A stretch of 64,000 bases of DNA, taken from NCBI GenBank assembly GCA_017446265.1, contig JAFSRD010000041.1, forward strand, positions 112,466 to 176,465, read 5' to 3'. Origin of the DNA: Treponema sp. (GTDB lineage: Bacteria > Spirochaetota > Spirochaetia > Treponematales > Treponemataceae). The position numbers and the translations under genes were made by a program. A model generated the notes under the pieces. That model saw nothing but the letters and a program-made list of their open reading frames with translations. It made no database searches and had not been told where the DNA came from. Shown in pieces: positions 26,380 to 34,286 of this stretch. Position 1 is the first letter of the stretch; each line of letters opens with the position of its first letter.

Positions 26380-28218
26380 TCATCCAATCGTTGCTTCATC
26401 ATTTTGCCGCGTGCCAGATACAGCGCAGTCACTAAACGACACACGGTCGCTAGATGCAACGCAGCCGTCATTGCCACCGTTTTTTTCACCGTATGATGCC
26501 GCATTCGCTTTTGTGCTTCCAAACGTAATCACAGAATCGGCGCTGCTTTTTCTCACAGCGGCAAGCGGCATATTTTTTTCTTCGCTTATTATTTTTGCAA
26601 CGAGCGGCATGCAAAATCCGCCTTGACAGCGCCCCATTCCCGGACGCACGCGTTTTTTTACTGCATCAACAGTTGCAACGCCAAGCGGCGAGCGCAGCGC
26701 ATCTATGATTTCACCTTTGCTTACTTCCTCGCATCTGCACACAATGATTCCGTAGTCTGGATTTTCCTGTATCTTTTTGTTGCGCTCTTCATCGCTCATC
26801 TCGCGCAAAACGGGAATAGATTTTCTACGCGGATTAAAACTTTCGTTCTTCTCTACAACGTTGCCATTTTCGCGCAACAAAGCGACAGCCATCGCCTCAA
26901 TGTCGAGCGCAACAGCAGGAGCAGTCGTCAAACCAGGCGACTGGATTCCTGCGCAGTGGATGATGTTGCGCGTGCGTCTGCCACGCTCAATGATAAAATC
27001 TTCTTCAAATGTTGCGGCGCGCACGCCGGTAAAATATGTGATGATTGCCGACTTCAATATATTTTTTGAAATGCGCGACTGTCGTGCAAAAACAGCGTCA
27101 ATCGATTCTTGCGTCGTGGCAAAATTTTCTTTTTCATATGTTTCGACTGCATCGGGACCGACGAGCACATTGTCGTGCACTGTGTGGAGCAAGCCGCCGC
27201 CTTTTGTGTACGCGGTGTTTTTAAGCGCTTTCCACGACGTAATCGCATTAATAAATTTGCCAGATTTTTTGTCGAGGATTGAATTCGTACCGCGACGCGG
27301 ATGAATTGAAAAAAATTTGTCGCCTGCCATTTCTGCAACATCGTCTGCAAATGCGCCCGCCGCGTTTATGACAATTTTTGGATAGACTGTGCCGCGGTTT
27401 GTCACAACACTCGTAATGATGCCGTCAGCGACTTCCATACCAAGCACTGCTGTCTGCAAAGAAACACGCGCGCCATTTGCAACTGCGTTTTCCGCGTATG
27501 CGACAGCAAGCCCATACGGACACACGCAACCTGCACTCGGATTGTACATTGCAAATTTAATGCGTGCATCTGCATACGGCTCGGCGTTGTGAAACGCTTT
27601 GCCGCTTATCAATTTTGTGTCTTTTACGCCGCACACATATTTCCGATGCAGCACATACAAAAGCACAGGCACAAACGCAGCACGCTCAAAAAATCCCACG
27701 TACTGTCCGCAACGCTTGAACGGCACTGAAAGCTCATTGCACACGCGCTCGTACATGGCATTGCCACGCAGCACGTAATGCTGTTTAAGCGAGCCTTTGC
27801 GCAAATCGACGCCAGGATGCACTTCTCCATCGTTTCTGCCCGACGCATGCAACGCAACATCTGCTTCCTTATCGACGAGCAGCACATTGAGCTTCCACTT
27901 TGTCAACTCGCGCGCAATGCTTGCCCCCGATATGCCAGCTCCTATGACAAGCACATCGGGCGTTCGACCGTTGAGCACGTTATCAAAAAACGGAGGTGTT
28001 TTCATGCGCGGAAACTGCACGCCTCGAAGCGAAATGTTGTTTACGACATGAACTGTGCGGGGCTGCTTTTGCGGTACAACGCACATCCTGCATGCATCAA
28101 TTATATCATCCCACGAATCAAGCATGCCCGAAACAACAATGCACTCGTTTTCAAAACGTGCAGATACGGCGTTGTTGTATTTTTTTAATAATCTTTTTTG
28201 TACTGCGGAAATATCCAC
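26380..28218 (-). CDS. GlpA-like FAD-dependent glycerol-3-phosphate dehydrogenase with BFD [2Fe-2S] domain
   Basis: 612 residues from a GTG start preceded by GAGG. The first 70 residues form a small extra domain with a BON-like pattern (SARFENECIVVSGMLDSW) rather than starting at the flavin fold. Then DVLVIGAGISGASIARELTKW (split here by context, residues about 88-107), the DAO/GlpA body with NDGEVHPG, and near residue 490-560 a BFD-like domain with CRCEEV and GMGRCQGGFC, four cysteines for a 2Fe-2S cluster. The last 40 residues are low-complexity. First gene of the operon; its promoter carries the palindromic operator. Confidence 0.87.
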   Translation of the reverse strand: MDISAVQKRLLKKYNNAVSARFENECIVVSGMLDSWDDIIDACRMCVVPQKQPRTVHVVNNISLRGVQFPRMKTPPFFDNVLNGRTPDVLVIGAGISGASIARELTKWKLNVLLVDKEADVALHASGRNDGEVHPGVDLRKGSLKQHYVLRGNAMYERVCNELSVPFKRCGQYVGFFERAAFVPVLLYVLHRKYVCGVKDTKLISGKAFHNAEPYADARIKFAMYNPSAGCVCPYGLAVAYAENAVANGARVSLQTAVLGMEVADGIITSVVTNRGTVYPKIVINAAGAFADDVAEMAGDKFFSIHPRRGTNSILDKKSGKFINAITSWKALKNTAYTKGGGLLHTVHDNVLVGPDAVETYEKENFATTQESIDAVFARQSRISKNILKSAIITYFTGVRAATFEEDFIIERGRRTRNIIHCAGIQSPGLTTAPAVALDIEAMAVALLRENGNVVEKNESFNPRRKSIPVLREMSDEERNKKIQENPDYGIIVCRCEEVSKGEIIDALRSPLGVATVDAVKKRVRPGMGRCQGGFCMPLVAKIISEEKNMPLAAVRKSSADSVITFGSTKANAASYGEKNGGNDGCVASSDRVSFSDCAVSGTRQNDEATIG

Positions 28219-28257
28219 GCCCTACCTCTATATGCGCAACAGGCACTTGCCAAAGGC

Positions 28258-28293
28258 ATTTGCCAAGTCGGTCATGTGACCGACTTGGCAAAT
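28258..28293. promoter_or_regulatory. perfect 36-bp palindromic operator at the GlpA-like operon start site
   Basis: ATTTGCCAAGTCGGTCA, TG, then the exact complement: 17-bp arms with a 2-bp centre. It overlaps the last three bases of the -10 and covers the expected transcription start. The core GGTCA-TG-TGACC resembles half-sites bound by GntR-family repressors. A further TTGGCAA half-site follows in the leader. As RNA it would also form a hairpin at the very 5' end. Confidence 0.75.
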
Positions 28294-28319
28294 ATATCAT
28301 ACTGGAGCAGCTTTGTCAA
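28291..28319 (-). promoter_or_regulatory. sigma-70 promoter of the GlpA-like operon
   Basis: Minus strand: consensus TTGACA at 28319-28314, 17-base spacer, TATATT at 28296-28291, immediately followed by the palindrome. A strong promoter that would need repression fits the operator reading. Confidence 0.82.
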
Positions 28320-28373
28320 GGCAGCGCAATTGTCGTCCCTGTAAATTGTCGTCTCAATTGTCGCAACAGCCCG

Positions 28374-28799
28374 TTATTGTCCTGAAATGCGCGGCTTTAC
28401 ATAGTGCGCCCATACTTTATCTGCGCGCGCCACATGCGAAAGAACCCAGCTTACGACAAACGAATAAAAAAGAAGTGCATCTTCCCTATTACCGTCGGCA
28501 AGCTTATGCACCTGATGCGTAACTTCCGAAACAAATGCTTCATGTGCAATTTTATGCATGGAACACGACGGATACCCATACCGTTCCATGAACTCTTCTT
28601 CCTCAGAAAAATGATATTCTGTATATGCAGTGAGTTCTTTCAGCACATGCGCCATATCTTTTTCATACTCTCCCGAGATTCCCGCTGCAATGTCATACAA
28701 CTCATTTGCAATGGCTATCAGGCTCTTGTGCTGCGTATCTATTTCAGGAACACCTAAAAGATAGGCATCATCCCATTCAATTTTTTCTACACGTTGCAT
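28374..28799 (-). CDS. bacteriohemerythrin
   Basis: 141 residues. The di-iron ligands of hemerythrins are visible: DTQHK near residue 24, YHFSEEEEFM (H and E), HKIAHEAFV (two His) and LSHVARADK (H and D). Bacterial single-domain hemerythrins bind O2 or act as oxygen sensors/scavengers, which suits a strict anaerobe. It stands alone, with AAGGAAAG before the ATG. The usual W near the N-terminus (IEWDDAY) is present. Confidence 0.95.
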   Translation of the reverse strand: MQRVEKIEWDDAYLLGVPEIDTQHKSLIAIANELYDIAAGISGEYEKDMAHVLKELTAYTEYHFSEEEEFMERYGYPSCSMHKIAHEAFVSEVTHQVHKLADGNREDALLFYSFVVSWVLSHVARADKVWAHYVKPRISGQ

Positions 28800-28856
28800 G
28801 TATTTCTTTCCTTAATAATTGGCTGTCTTTCGTACTATTTTATATGTTATTTTTAA

Positions 28857-28914
28857 ATTAAAAAGGCTGTCCGCCATGCAATGATATACGTTGCCAATAC
28901 ATTTCAAGACAGCC
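28857..28914 (-). terminator. rho-independent-type terminator of the 59-residue membrane protein gene
   Basis: On the minus strand GGCTGTC (28914-28908) pairs with GACAGCC (28871-28865) across a 36-base loop, followed by TTTTTAATTT. The long loop is unusual but the U-run position fits. Confidence 0.55.
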
Positions 28915-28944
28915 CGTCACAAAAATAATTCAAGATGAATAAAT

Positions 28945-29124
28945 CTACAGTCCTTTAATAACTGAAGCAAGAACGCTTAATACGCCGCCTGCAAATACCC
29001 ACCAAAACGCATTCGCGCCGCCGATGAAACTGATGCCTGTATTTGCCATTCTTCCGATAAGTCCAATAGCAAGAAGAACAACGCAAATTATCCAGGTAAC
29101 TGTTTTAGGTGCATTAGTCTTCAT
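28945..29124 (-). CDS. 59-residue small membrane protein
   Basis: The ATG at 29124 follows a perfect GAGGAGGT ribosome site. The protein begins MKTNAPKTVTWIICVVLLA and has two hydrophobic helices: residues about 10-28 and about 40-56 (WWVFAGGVLSVLASVI), separated by a Gly/Asn-rich turn. No family recognised; it resembles small two-helix proteins often annotated only as hypothetical. It has its own consensus promoter and terminator, which argues for high and separate expression. Confidence 0.8.
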   Translation of the reverse strand: MKTNAPKTVTWIICVVLLAIGLIGRMANTGISFIGGANAFWWVFAGGVLSVLASVIKGL

Positions 29125-29148
29125 TGTAGTACCTCCTCTGTAAAAATT

Positions 29149-29198
29149 TCAGCACATGCTGATGAGCGTATACTAACTTTATTTTTGTATATTGTCAA
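29149..29198 (-). promoter_or_regulatory. promoter with palindrome at +1 for the small membrane protein gene
   Basis: Minus strand: TTGACA at 29198-29193, 17-base spacer, TAGTAT at 29175-29170. Just after the expected start lies TCAGCA-TG-TGCTGA (29162-29149), a 14-bp palindrome suitable as an operator or a 5' mRNA hairpin. Confidence 0.7.
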
Positions 29199-29214
29199 TA
29201 AATCAGTCATGCGA

Positions 29215-29243
29215 TTGACACAACATTTTCTTTTTGCTATAAT
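29215..29243 (+). promoter_or_regulatory. perfect-consensus sigma-70 promoter of rpmB
   Basis: TTGACA at 29215-29220, 17-base spacer ending TTGC, TATAAT at 29238-29243. The leader of about 34 bases holds an AAGG/AGGT ribosome site. Divergent from the small membrane protein promoter; the -35 boxes are about 16 bp apart. Confidence 0.85.
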
Positions 29244-29283
29244 ATAATCTCTCAAAAAATGACGATATAAGGCAGGTAGCAAC

Positions 29284-29553
29284 ATGTCGAGAATCTGTGA
29301 TGTTTGCGGAAAATCCATAATGCATGGGAATAAAGTAAGCAATGCGTACAACCATACAAAACGCACATGGCGGCCAAATCTTCATAAAGTACGTGTCGTT
29401 GCAGGTGGAACAACGCGTACTATCAAAGTGTGCACACAGTGCATCCGCTCCGATTTTGTAGAGAAAAAAGTACGCATTCCAAAAGAAGCACGCATAGAAG
29501 TGCAACAACGCGAAAAGAAATTGATTGCCGCTTTGCAAGGACAGCAGTTCTAG
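29284..29553 (+). CDS. rpmB: 50S ribosomal protein L28
   Basis: 89 residues. Starts MSRICDVCGKSIMHGN and has the L28 blocks SNAYNHTKRTWRPNLHKVRV and IKVCTQCIRSDFVEK. The four cysteines (CxxC twice) mark the zinc-binding form of L28. The C-terminus is extended by about 15 charged residues. Single-gene unit under a perfect consensus promoter; a hairpin repeat begins directly after the stop. Confidence 0.97.
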   Translation: MSRICDVCGKSIMHGNKVSNAYNHTKRTWRPNLHKVRVVAGGTTRTIKVCTQCIRSDFVEKKVRIPKEARIEVQQREKKLIAALQGQQF

Positions 29554-29611
29554 GAGCCTCTAAAACTGCATCTGGATGCTTTACCGTCCCGTGCAGTTTT
29601 TAGAGATGCCC
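29554..29611. repeat. dispersed hairpin repeat, copy 1 (between convergent genes)
   Basis: CTCTAAAACTGCA at 29558-29570 pairs with TGCAGTTTTTAGAG at 29592-29605. The loop contains TGGATGCTTTACCG. It fills the whole gap between rpmB and the convergent hydrolase gene, so it probably ends both transcripts. A second copy, inverted, is at 35761-35811 with the same loop core. Confidence 0.75.
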
Positions 29612-29612
29612 T

Positions 29613-30533
29613 TTACCGTAAAACAAGCCCATCATATGCCGGCAGAACAGAACCGCCGGCTTTTATTATTTTTGCAAGATGTGGAAACTCGCCCAAATGA
29701 TTTTTACAATATTTCACAATCGCTACATGGCTCATAGCGTGACTTATGTGCGAAAGCCATGTATAGCGTGCCTGTATTTTTTCTGCTACCTCCATAGCCT
29801 GTAAATACGAAAAATGAGTTGCGTGCGGGTTTTCCCGCAGTGCGTCTATTACAGCATGGTCAAGCATGCCACAATTATCAATTATTAATTTTATCGATTC
29901 TTGTGGAATAGCGTTACAATCAGTGAGATATGCGATAGAATGAATTCTTCCGCGCTTTTTTGCGCTTAAAAGCCAGCCAGTCGTCTCCATGTTGCCATGC
30001 ATCATCGGAATAGGAATGATGCGCAACGAACCAATATAGAGCGGGCACTTTACGGAAAACTGCGCACAGTCTTTCAAATCTAGTTTAGGTTTTCCACCAC
30101 CTATTTGTGTTGTTGAAAAAATGTAGTCGAAGCGCGTACGAACTGCGGCAAGCGTCTTTTCATTTGCGTACACGGGCAAACCATTTCCTGGCGTCTCTTT
30201 TGCGCTCTTTGCGTGGCACCCATGCGCTGCTTCCTCTGATTCTGTATGGCTGAAAATGCGCACATCGTCAAGCCCATTCAAATGGTCTGCATGGCTGTGC
30301 GTGAGCAAAACTGCATCAAGTTTTGCAATGCCATACGTAAGCGCTTGAATGCGGAACTCAGGACCGGTGTCAATGACAATATGCGTCTGTTTTCCGTTTT
30401 GCTCTCGCTGCATGATATATGCGCTACACCTGTTTCGCTTGTCCTTGCGATTTTTTGAAGCGCACACTTTGCACGTACAACCTATTGCCGGCACGCCATG
30501 ACTCGTTCCCGTACCTGTTAAAATCATGTGCAT
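29613..30533 (-). CDS. metallo-beta-lactamase-fold hydrolase (PhnP-like)
   Basis: 306 residues from the ATG at 30533; the TTG at 30548 lies inside the promoter. Metal motif LLTHSHADHLNGLDDVR (HxHxDH), an N-terminal LTGTGTSHGVPAIGC typical of PhnP-type phosphodiesterases, CTCKVC cysteines that may hold zinc, plus IPIPMMHGN and WLSHISHAM as further ligands. PhnP cleaves 5-phosphoribosyl 1,2-cyclic phosphate; relatives act on cyclic nucleotides or RNA. The substrate is not proven here, but the next gene (prs, divergent) makes PRPP, an interesting link to ribose phosphates. Confidence 0.85.
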   Translation of the reverse strand: MHMILTGTGTSHGVPAIGCTCKVCASKNRKDKRNRCSAYIMQREQNGKQTHIVIDTGPEFRIQALTYGIAKLDAVLLTHSHADHLNGLDDVRIFSHTESEEAAHGCHAKSAKETPGNGLPVYANEKTLAAVRTRFDYIFSTTQIGGGKPKLDLKDCAQFSVKCPLYIGSLRIIPIPMMHGNMETTGWLLSAKKRGRIHSIAYLTDCNAIPQESIKLIIDNCGMLDHAVIDALRENPHATHFSYLQAMEVAEKIQARYTWLSHISHAMSHVAIVKYCKNHLGEFPHLAKIIKAGGSVLPAYDGLVLR

Positions 30534-30539
30534 GGAAAG

Positions 30540-30569
30540 AGTATACAATGAGCGGCAAGAAAAAGTCTA
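30540..30569 (-). promoter_or_regulatory. promoter for a predicted leaderless mRNA (PhnP-like gene)
   Basis: Minus strand: TATACT at 30545-30540 ends exactly 6 bases before the ATG at 30533. The -35 is weak (TAGACT at 30569-30564, 18-base spacer). Confidence 0.5.
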
Positions 30570-30606
30570 TTGCGGCATTTTTCATGATTTTTTGGGCAGA
30601 TAAATA

Positions 30607-30635
30607 TTGTCACTTTTTCATAAACATGCTATGAT
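30607..30635 (+). promoter_or_regulatory. promoter of prs and the FGGY kinase gene
   Basis: TTGTCA at 30607-30612, 17-base spacer ending ATGC, TATGAT at 30630-30635. The leader carries GAGG 9 bases before the ATG. Confidence 0.75.
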
Positions 30636-30663
30636 GTCTCATACTCAAACGAGGTAGTGATTA

Positions 30664-31920
30664 ATGCCGTATTCTGAACCTTCAAATCTTGCAATCGTTG
30701 CATGTCCTGGCGGTGAACATTTTGCCGATGAAGTAATTACCCATTTAAAGCATATGTACAAACACCGTTTTACGCTCAAAAACGACGTGCTTTCAAAACG
30801 ATACGAAATTGAAAAAACAGAACTTATCAAAAAAATCAATTTTGAAAACGACATAGACGCTTCTGATTTATACATAAAAGGCGAGGTAACAAAATATCGT
30901 CCACCGAAATTTAAAATACCAGCCCGTTTTACGTATTTTGCAAACGGCGAGTTTAAAACAGAGCTGCTTGAATCAATCCGTAATAAAGATGTGTATATTT
31001 TTCAAGATGTAGAAAATCGCGAGGTAATTTCGCTTAATAATGGAACAAACGATGTTTCTCTGTCAGTAAACGACCATGTCATGTCGCTACTCGTCACTAT
31101 TGATGCAGTGCGTCAAGCAGATGCAGCGGCAATCACGCTTGTCGTTCCTGCATATCCGTACAGCCGACAACACAAAAAGAAAGGGCGCGAAGGACTTACG
31201 GCAAGCATGCTCGCCCATATATATGAACTGCTTGGAACGTCAAGGATAATAACACTTGACATTCATTCGCGCGAAATTGTCAACGCGTTCAACACAAGCA
31301 ATTTTGACAATTTGCATGCAAGCTATCAAATCATCAATGAACTCAGAAAGATAACAGATTTAACAGGACAAACAGAAGATGTCGTCATCGTTGCGCCCGA
31401 CACAGGCGCAATAGACAGAAATAAATTTTACGCAGTCTCGCTTGAATTGCCGCTTGCAATGATTTACAAAGAACGCGACTATTCAATCGTCTCGCACGAT
31501 GCAAAAAATACAAACATCAAATCTATGAAACTGCTCGGCGACGTACATGGCAAAGTTGCGTTTCTTGCAGACGACATGCTCGGCACCGGCGGAACGCTTT
31601 TAAAAGCAATGGCGTTCCTCAAAGAAGAAGGCGCAACAAAAGTGATTGCAGCAATCAGTTTGCCTTTTTTTACCGGCAATGCAATTGAGCAATTTGACGA
31701 AGCGTATAAGCAAGGGCTTTTTTATCGCATTATCGGTACAAATGCAGTGTATCACGAAAAACTGTGCGGCCGTGAATGGTATATCAACACAAATGTAAGC
31801 GCACTTTTTGCAAATGTAATTATGCGCCTTCACCACCACCAGCCGCTCAGCGATTTGCTTGAAAACCGTACGCTCATCCAAAAAATGATACGGTCGCAGC
31901 AATCGCCGCAAAAATCATGA
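30664..31920 (+). CDS. prs: ribose-phosphate pyrophosphokinase (long spirochaete form)
   Basis: 418 residues, about 100 longer than the usual Prs, with the extra sequence at the N-terminus. It shows the PRPP synthetase blocks FANGEFKTELLESIRNKDVYIFQD, VVPAYPYSRQHKKKGREGLTAS (split by context), TLDIHSREIVNAF and VAPDTGAIDR. The PRPP loop is ADDMLGTGGTLLKA, a slight change from the classical DDxxxTGGT. It makes PRPP from ribose-5-phosphate and ATP for nucleotide synthesis. The stop overlaps the start of the FGGY kinase (ATGA). Confidence 0.92.
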   Translation: MPYSEPSNLAIVACPGGEHFADEVITHLKHMYKHRFTLKNDVLSKRYEIEKTELIKKINFENDIDASDLYIKGEVTKYRPPKFKIPARFTYFANGEFKTELLESIRNKDVYIFQDVENREVISLNNGTNDVSLSVNDHVMSLLVTIDAVRQADAAAITLVVPAYPYSRQHKKKGREGLTASMLAHIYELLGTSRIITLDIHSREIVNAFNTSNFDNLHASYQIINELRKITDLTGQTEDVVIVAPDTGAIDRNKFYAVSLELPLAMIYKERDYSIVSHDAKNTNIKSMKLLGDVHGKVAFLADDMLGTGGTLLKAMAFLKEEGATKVIAAISLPFFTGNAIEQFDEAYKQGLFYRIIGTNAVYHEKLCGREWYINTNVSALFANVIMRLHHHQPLSDLLENRTLIQKMIRSQQSPQKS

Positions 31921-33146
31921 CAGAAAAATTCGCACTGTGCGCGGACATAGGCACGACATCGCTCAAAGCGGCACTTATTGACAAAAACGGCAATATGGCT
32001 GCATTTTCACAAAAAGTGTTTGTAAATCCCGACGGCGAAAAAGTTGCGCACAACTGGCTCCCTGCATTGTACAGCGCGGTCCAGGAAATGAACATGCACG
32101 CAAAAGAAATTTGTGCGCTCTGCATTTCTGGCAACGGTCCAACAATAGTTTCTGAAGACGGAACAACGCTTTTGTGGAATGAGCCAATTGACAAAATCGC
32201 TTGTGCAAAAACAGCCGCTGAAAATACCTCGATTCGTTCGCTTTTTATTCCGCGGCTTCTTGCGTTTCGTGAAAGATTTCCTGCGCAATGGAACATGTCG
32301 CGCTTTGTATATTCTGGACCAGAGTACGCGATATGGCAGCTGACTGGAAAAAATTTAACAATTTTACCAGAGATGAGATATGGCGAAACATATTGGACGG
32401 ACGAACAGCTTGAATTAGTTGCGCTTGAAAGAGAAAAACTTCCGCCGTTTGCAAATATTGCGCACAATACAGGAATGACAACGCCCAAAGCGACAGCGCG
32501 GCTCGGATTGCATAAGCCTATACCTGTTTTTTGCGGCGGACCAGATTTTATTGCTGCAATGATAGGCACCGGCTCGCTTTACGCTGGCGCACTGTACGAC
32601 TGCGCTGGCTCTAGCGAAGGAGTAAATCTCTGCACTGCGCACCAGATTCACGAGCAAGGCATGCGAAATCTTCCGTCTGTTGCCTCAGGTTTGTGGAATG
32701 CAGCTGTTTTGCAGCAGAAAAGCGGACTCAGGTTTGTGACATACAAAAAAAAATTTGAAGCGCATATGAACAATGAAATCTCATATGCAGAGCTTATTGA
32801 GCAGAGCATTGCAGACAAAAGCAGCGAAGGCTTCTCAATCCTTGAAGAACTTGCTGTAAACTTTAGAAACGCAGTTAACGCGCTTATCAATGTTGCAGAA
32901 AAAAATCATATCACAGTGCAGCTGCCAATCATTGTGACAGGCGGACAGGCAAAAAATGATGTCTGGATGCAAATGAAATGCAACTATGCGCATGTTCCAC
33001 TTGCAACATGCACTTGTACGGATGCAGAACTTTTAGGGAATGCCGCATGCGCATTTTACGGGCTTGGTGTGCATAAATCGCTCACAGATGCTGCAAAAAG
33101 TATTGTTAAAATTGCCAGACGCTATGAGCCTGATCAACTACGATAA
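31917..33146 (+). CDS. FGGY-family carbohydrate kinase, short form
   Basis: 409 residues, about 90 fewer than typical. N-terminal ADIGTTSLKAALIDKNGN is the phosphate motif and CAGSSEGVN the second; GGQAKNDVWMQMKC replaces the usual GGGxxS nucleotide loop. Substrate unknown. Translational coupling with prs (4-bp overlap) suggests a sugar such as ribulose or ribose that feeds ribose-5-phosphate into PRPP; this is inference. Confidence 0.82.
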   Translation: MTEKFALCADIGTTSLKAALIDKNGNMAAFSQKVFVNPDGEKVAHNWLPALYSAVQEMNMHAKEICALCISGNGPTIVSEDGTTLLWNEPIDKIACAKTAAENTSIRSLFIPRLLAFRERFPAQWNMSRFVYSGPEYAIWQLTGKNLTILPEMRYGETYWTDEQLELVALEREKLPPFANIAHNTGMTTPKATARLGLHKPIPVFCGGPDFIAAMIGTGSLYAGALYDCAGSSEGVNLCTAHQIHEQGMRNLPSVASGLWNAAVLQQKSGLRFVTYKKKFEAHMNNEISYAELIEQSIADKSSEGFSILEELAVNFRNAVNALINVAEKNHITVQLPIIVTGGQAKNDVWMQMKCNYAHVPLATCTCTDAELLGNAACAFYGLGVHKSLTDAAKSIVKIARRYEPDQLR

Positions 33147-33214
33147 ATCACCGCAACGGATATTTTAGACGTGTATAAGCTTCTAAAAATTTTAAAATAG
33201 TTTGTAAAAATAAA

Positions 33215-33243
33215 TTGTCTTTATTTAAAAAAATTGCTATAAT
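33215..33243 (+). promoter_or_regulatory. promoter for a predicted leaderless mRNA (second metallo-hydrolase gene)
   Basis: TTGTCT at 33215-33220, 17-base spacer ending TTGC, perfect TATAAT at 33238-33243, then exactly 6 bases to the ATG at 33250. No ribosome-binding site can be present on such an mRNA. Confidence 0.75.
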
Positions 33244-33249
33244 GGACGT

Positions 33250-34092
33250 ATGAAGACACAAAAAATCGGAAAGACAATACAATTTACAAACGACGGCAAC
33301 CTTTCATTTTTCTTTATAGGTACGGGAAGCGCTTTCTCAAAAAAAAATTATCAAACAAATGTTTTAATTATCAAAGGTCGTGACCACCTGCTTATTGACT
33401 GCGGTACGCTCTGCCCCTATGCTTTCTCGACATATAACACGCCCATTTCTTCTGTGGAAAATATTTTTATCACCCATTCACATGCTGACCATATAGGCGG
33501 ACTTGAAGAGATGGCGCTTATAGGACGCTATGCTACAAAGACAAAGCCAAAGATGATTATCACTGACTACTATAAAAAAATTTTGTGGAATGAATCGCTT
33601 AAAGGCGGTTGCTCATACGGCGAGTGCACTGACGGCGACTACATGACATTTGAAGACTATTTTGAACAGATAAAGCCAAAACTACTTTCAAGAACGCCGC
33701 GCCCGCTCTACGAAGCAAACGTCGGCTCAATCAACGTAAAGATTTACCGCACGCGCCACATTCCTGACAACGCAGGCACATGGAGCAAATCGTTTTTCTC
33801 GCAAGGCATACTCGTAGACGACCGCATTCTTTTTCCGAGTGACACACAGTTTGACAGAGAGCTGCTCGACTGGCTGTGCGGTACATACAACATTGAATAC
33901 ATTTTCCATGACTGCCAGTTTTATCCGGGTGGTGTACATGCGTACTATAAAGATTTGAAAATGCTTCCCGCAAAGATGAAAAAAAATATGTTCCTCTGTC
34001 ATTACGGCGACAATTACGAATCATTTGACGCTGTGCAAGACGGCTTTGCAGGATTTACAGAGCGCGGCGTATATTATGATTTCGGGAAGTAA
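33250..34092 (+). CDS. metallo-beta-lactamase-fold hydrolase (RNase Z/cyclic-nucleotide-phosphodiesterase-like)
   Basis: 280 residues. FFFIGTGSAFSKKNYQTN, then HSHADHIGGLEE (HxHxDH), RTRHIPDN and FPSDTQFD and MFLCHYGD supply the other metal ligands. It looks like RNase Z-type folds but the exosite arm is not obvious, and other phosphodiesterases share this pattern. It is followed by a tRNA gene 33 bp downstream, which could favour a tRNA-processing role, but this is only context. Confidence 0.78.
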   Translation: MKTQKIGKTIQFTNDGNLSFFFIGTGSAFSKKNYQTNVLIIKGRDHLLIDCGTLCPYAFSTYNTPISSVENIFITHSHADHIGGLEEMALIGRYATKTKPKMIITDYYKKILWNESLKGGCSYGECTDGDYMTFEDYFEQIKPKLLSRTPRPLYEANVGSINVKIYRTRHIPDNAGTWSKSFFSQGILVDDRILFPSDTQFDRELLDWLCGTYNIEYIFHDCQFYPGGVHAYYKDLKMLPAKMKKNMFLCHYGDNYESFDAVQDGFAGFTERGVYYDFGK

Positions 34093-34125
34093 TTTTTTTT
34101 GCAATAGCGTTTATTGCGGTGCATC

Positions 34126-34199
34126 GGTCCATTAGCTCACCTGGATAGAGCGGTTGCCTCCTAAGCAACAGGTAGCGCGTTCGAATCGCGCATGGGCCA
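34126..34199 (+). tRNA. tRNA-Arg (anticodon CCT)
   Basis: 74 bases folding into a full cloverleaf: acceptor GGTCCAT/ATGGGCC with one G-T pair, anticodon stem GTTGC/GCAAC with loop CTCCTAA (anticodon CCT, reads AGG), T arm GCGCG-TTCGAAT-CGCGC. Discriminator A; the CCA end is not encoded. A run of T follows directly and may end transcription. No separate promoter seen; it may share the upstream gene's transcript. Confidence 0.96.
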
Positions 34200-34224
34200 T
34201 TTTTTTTCATAATTTTCATATGAC

Positions 34225-34250
34225 ATCGGGTGCCATGACCGGCACCCGAT
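34225..34250. terminator. hairpin downstream of gntP and tRNA-Arg
   Basis: ATCGGGTGCC / GGCACCCGAT, a perfect 10-bp stem with loop ATGACC. It lies between the convergent tRNA and gntP ends. There is no strong U-run on either strand, so the terminator call is tentative. Confidence 0.5.
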
Positions 34251-34286
34251 AGTTCAATAGCAAGGTCTCAATAGCGCAACGTTTCC

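Noticed and set aside
26373..26522. 50-residue N-terminal extension of the GlpB-like protein
   Set aside because: Overlaps the end of the GlpA-like gene and the flavin fold starts right after the ATG at 26372.
33250..34092. Firm RNase Z assignment because a tRNA gene follows
   Set aside because: The metal motif is shared by many hydrolases and no exosite arm was recognised; adjacency to a tRNA is weak evidence.
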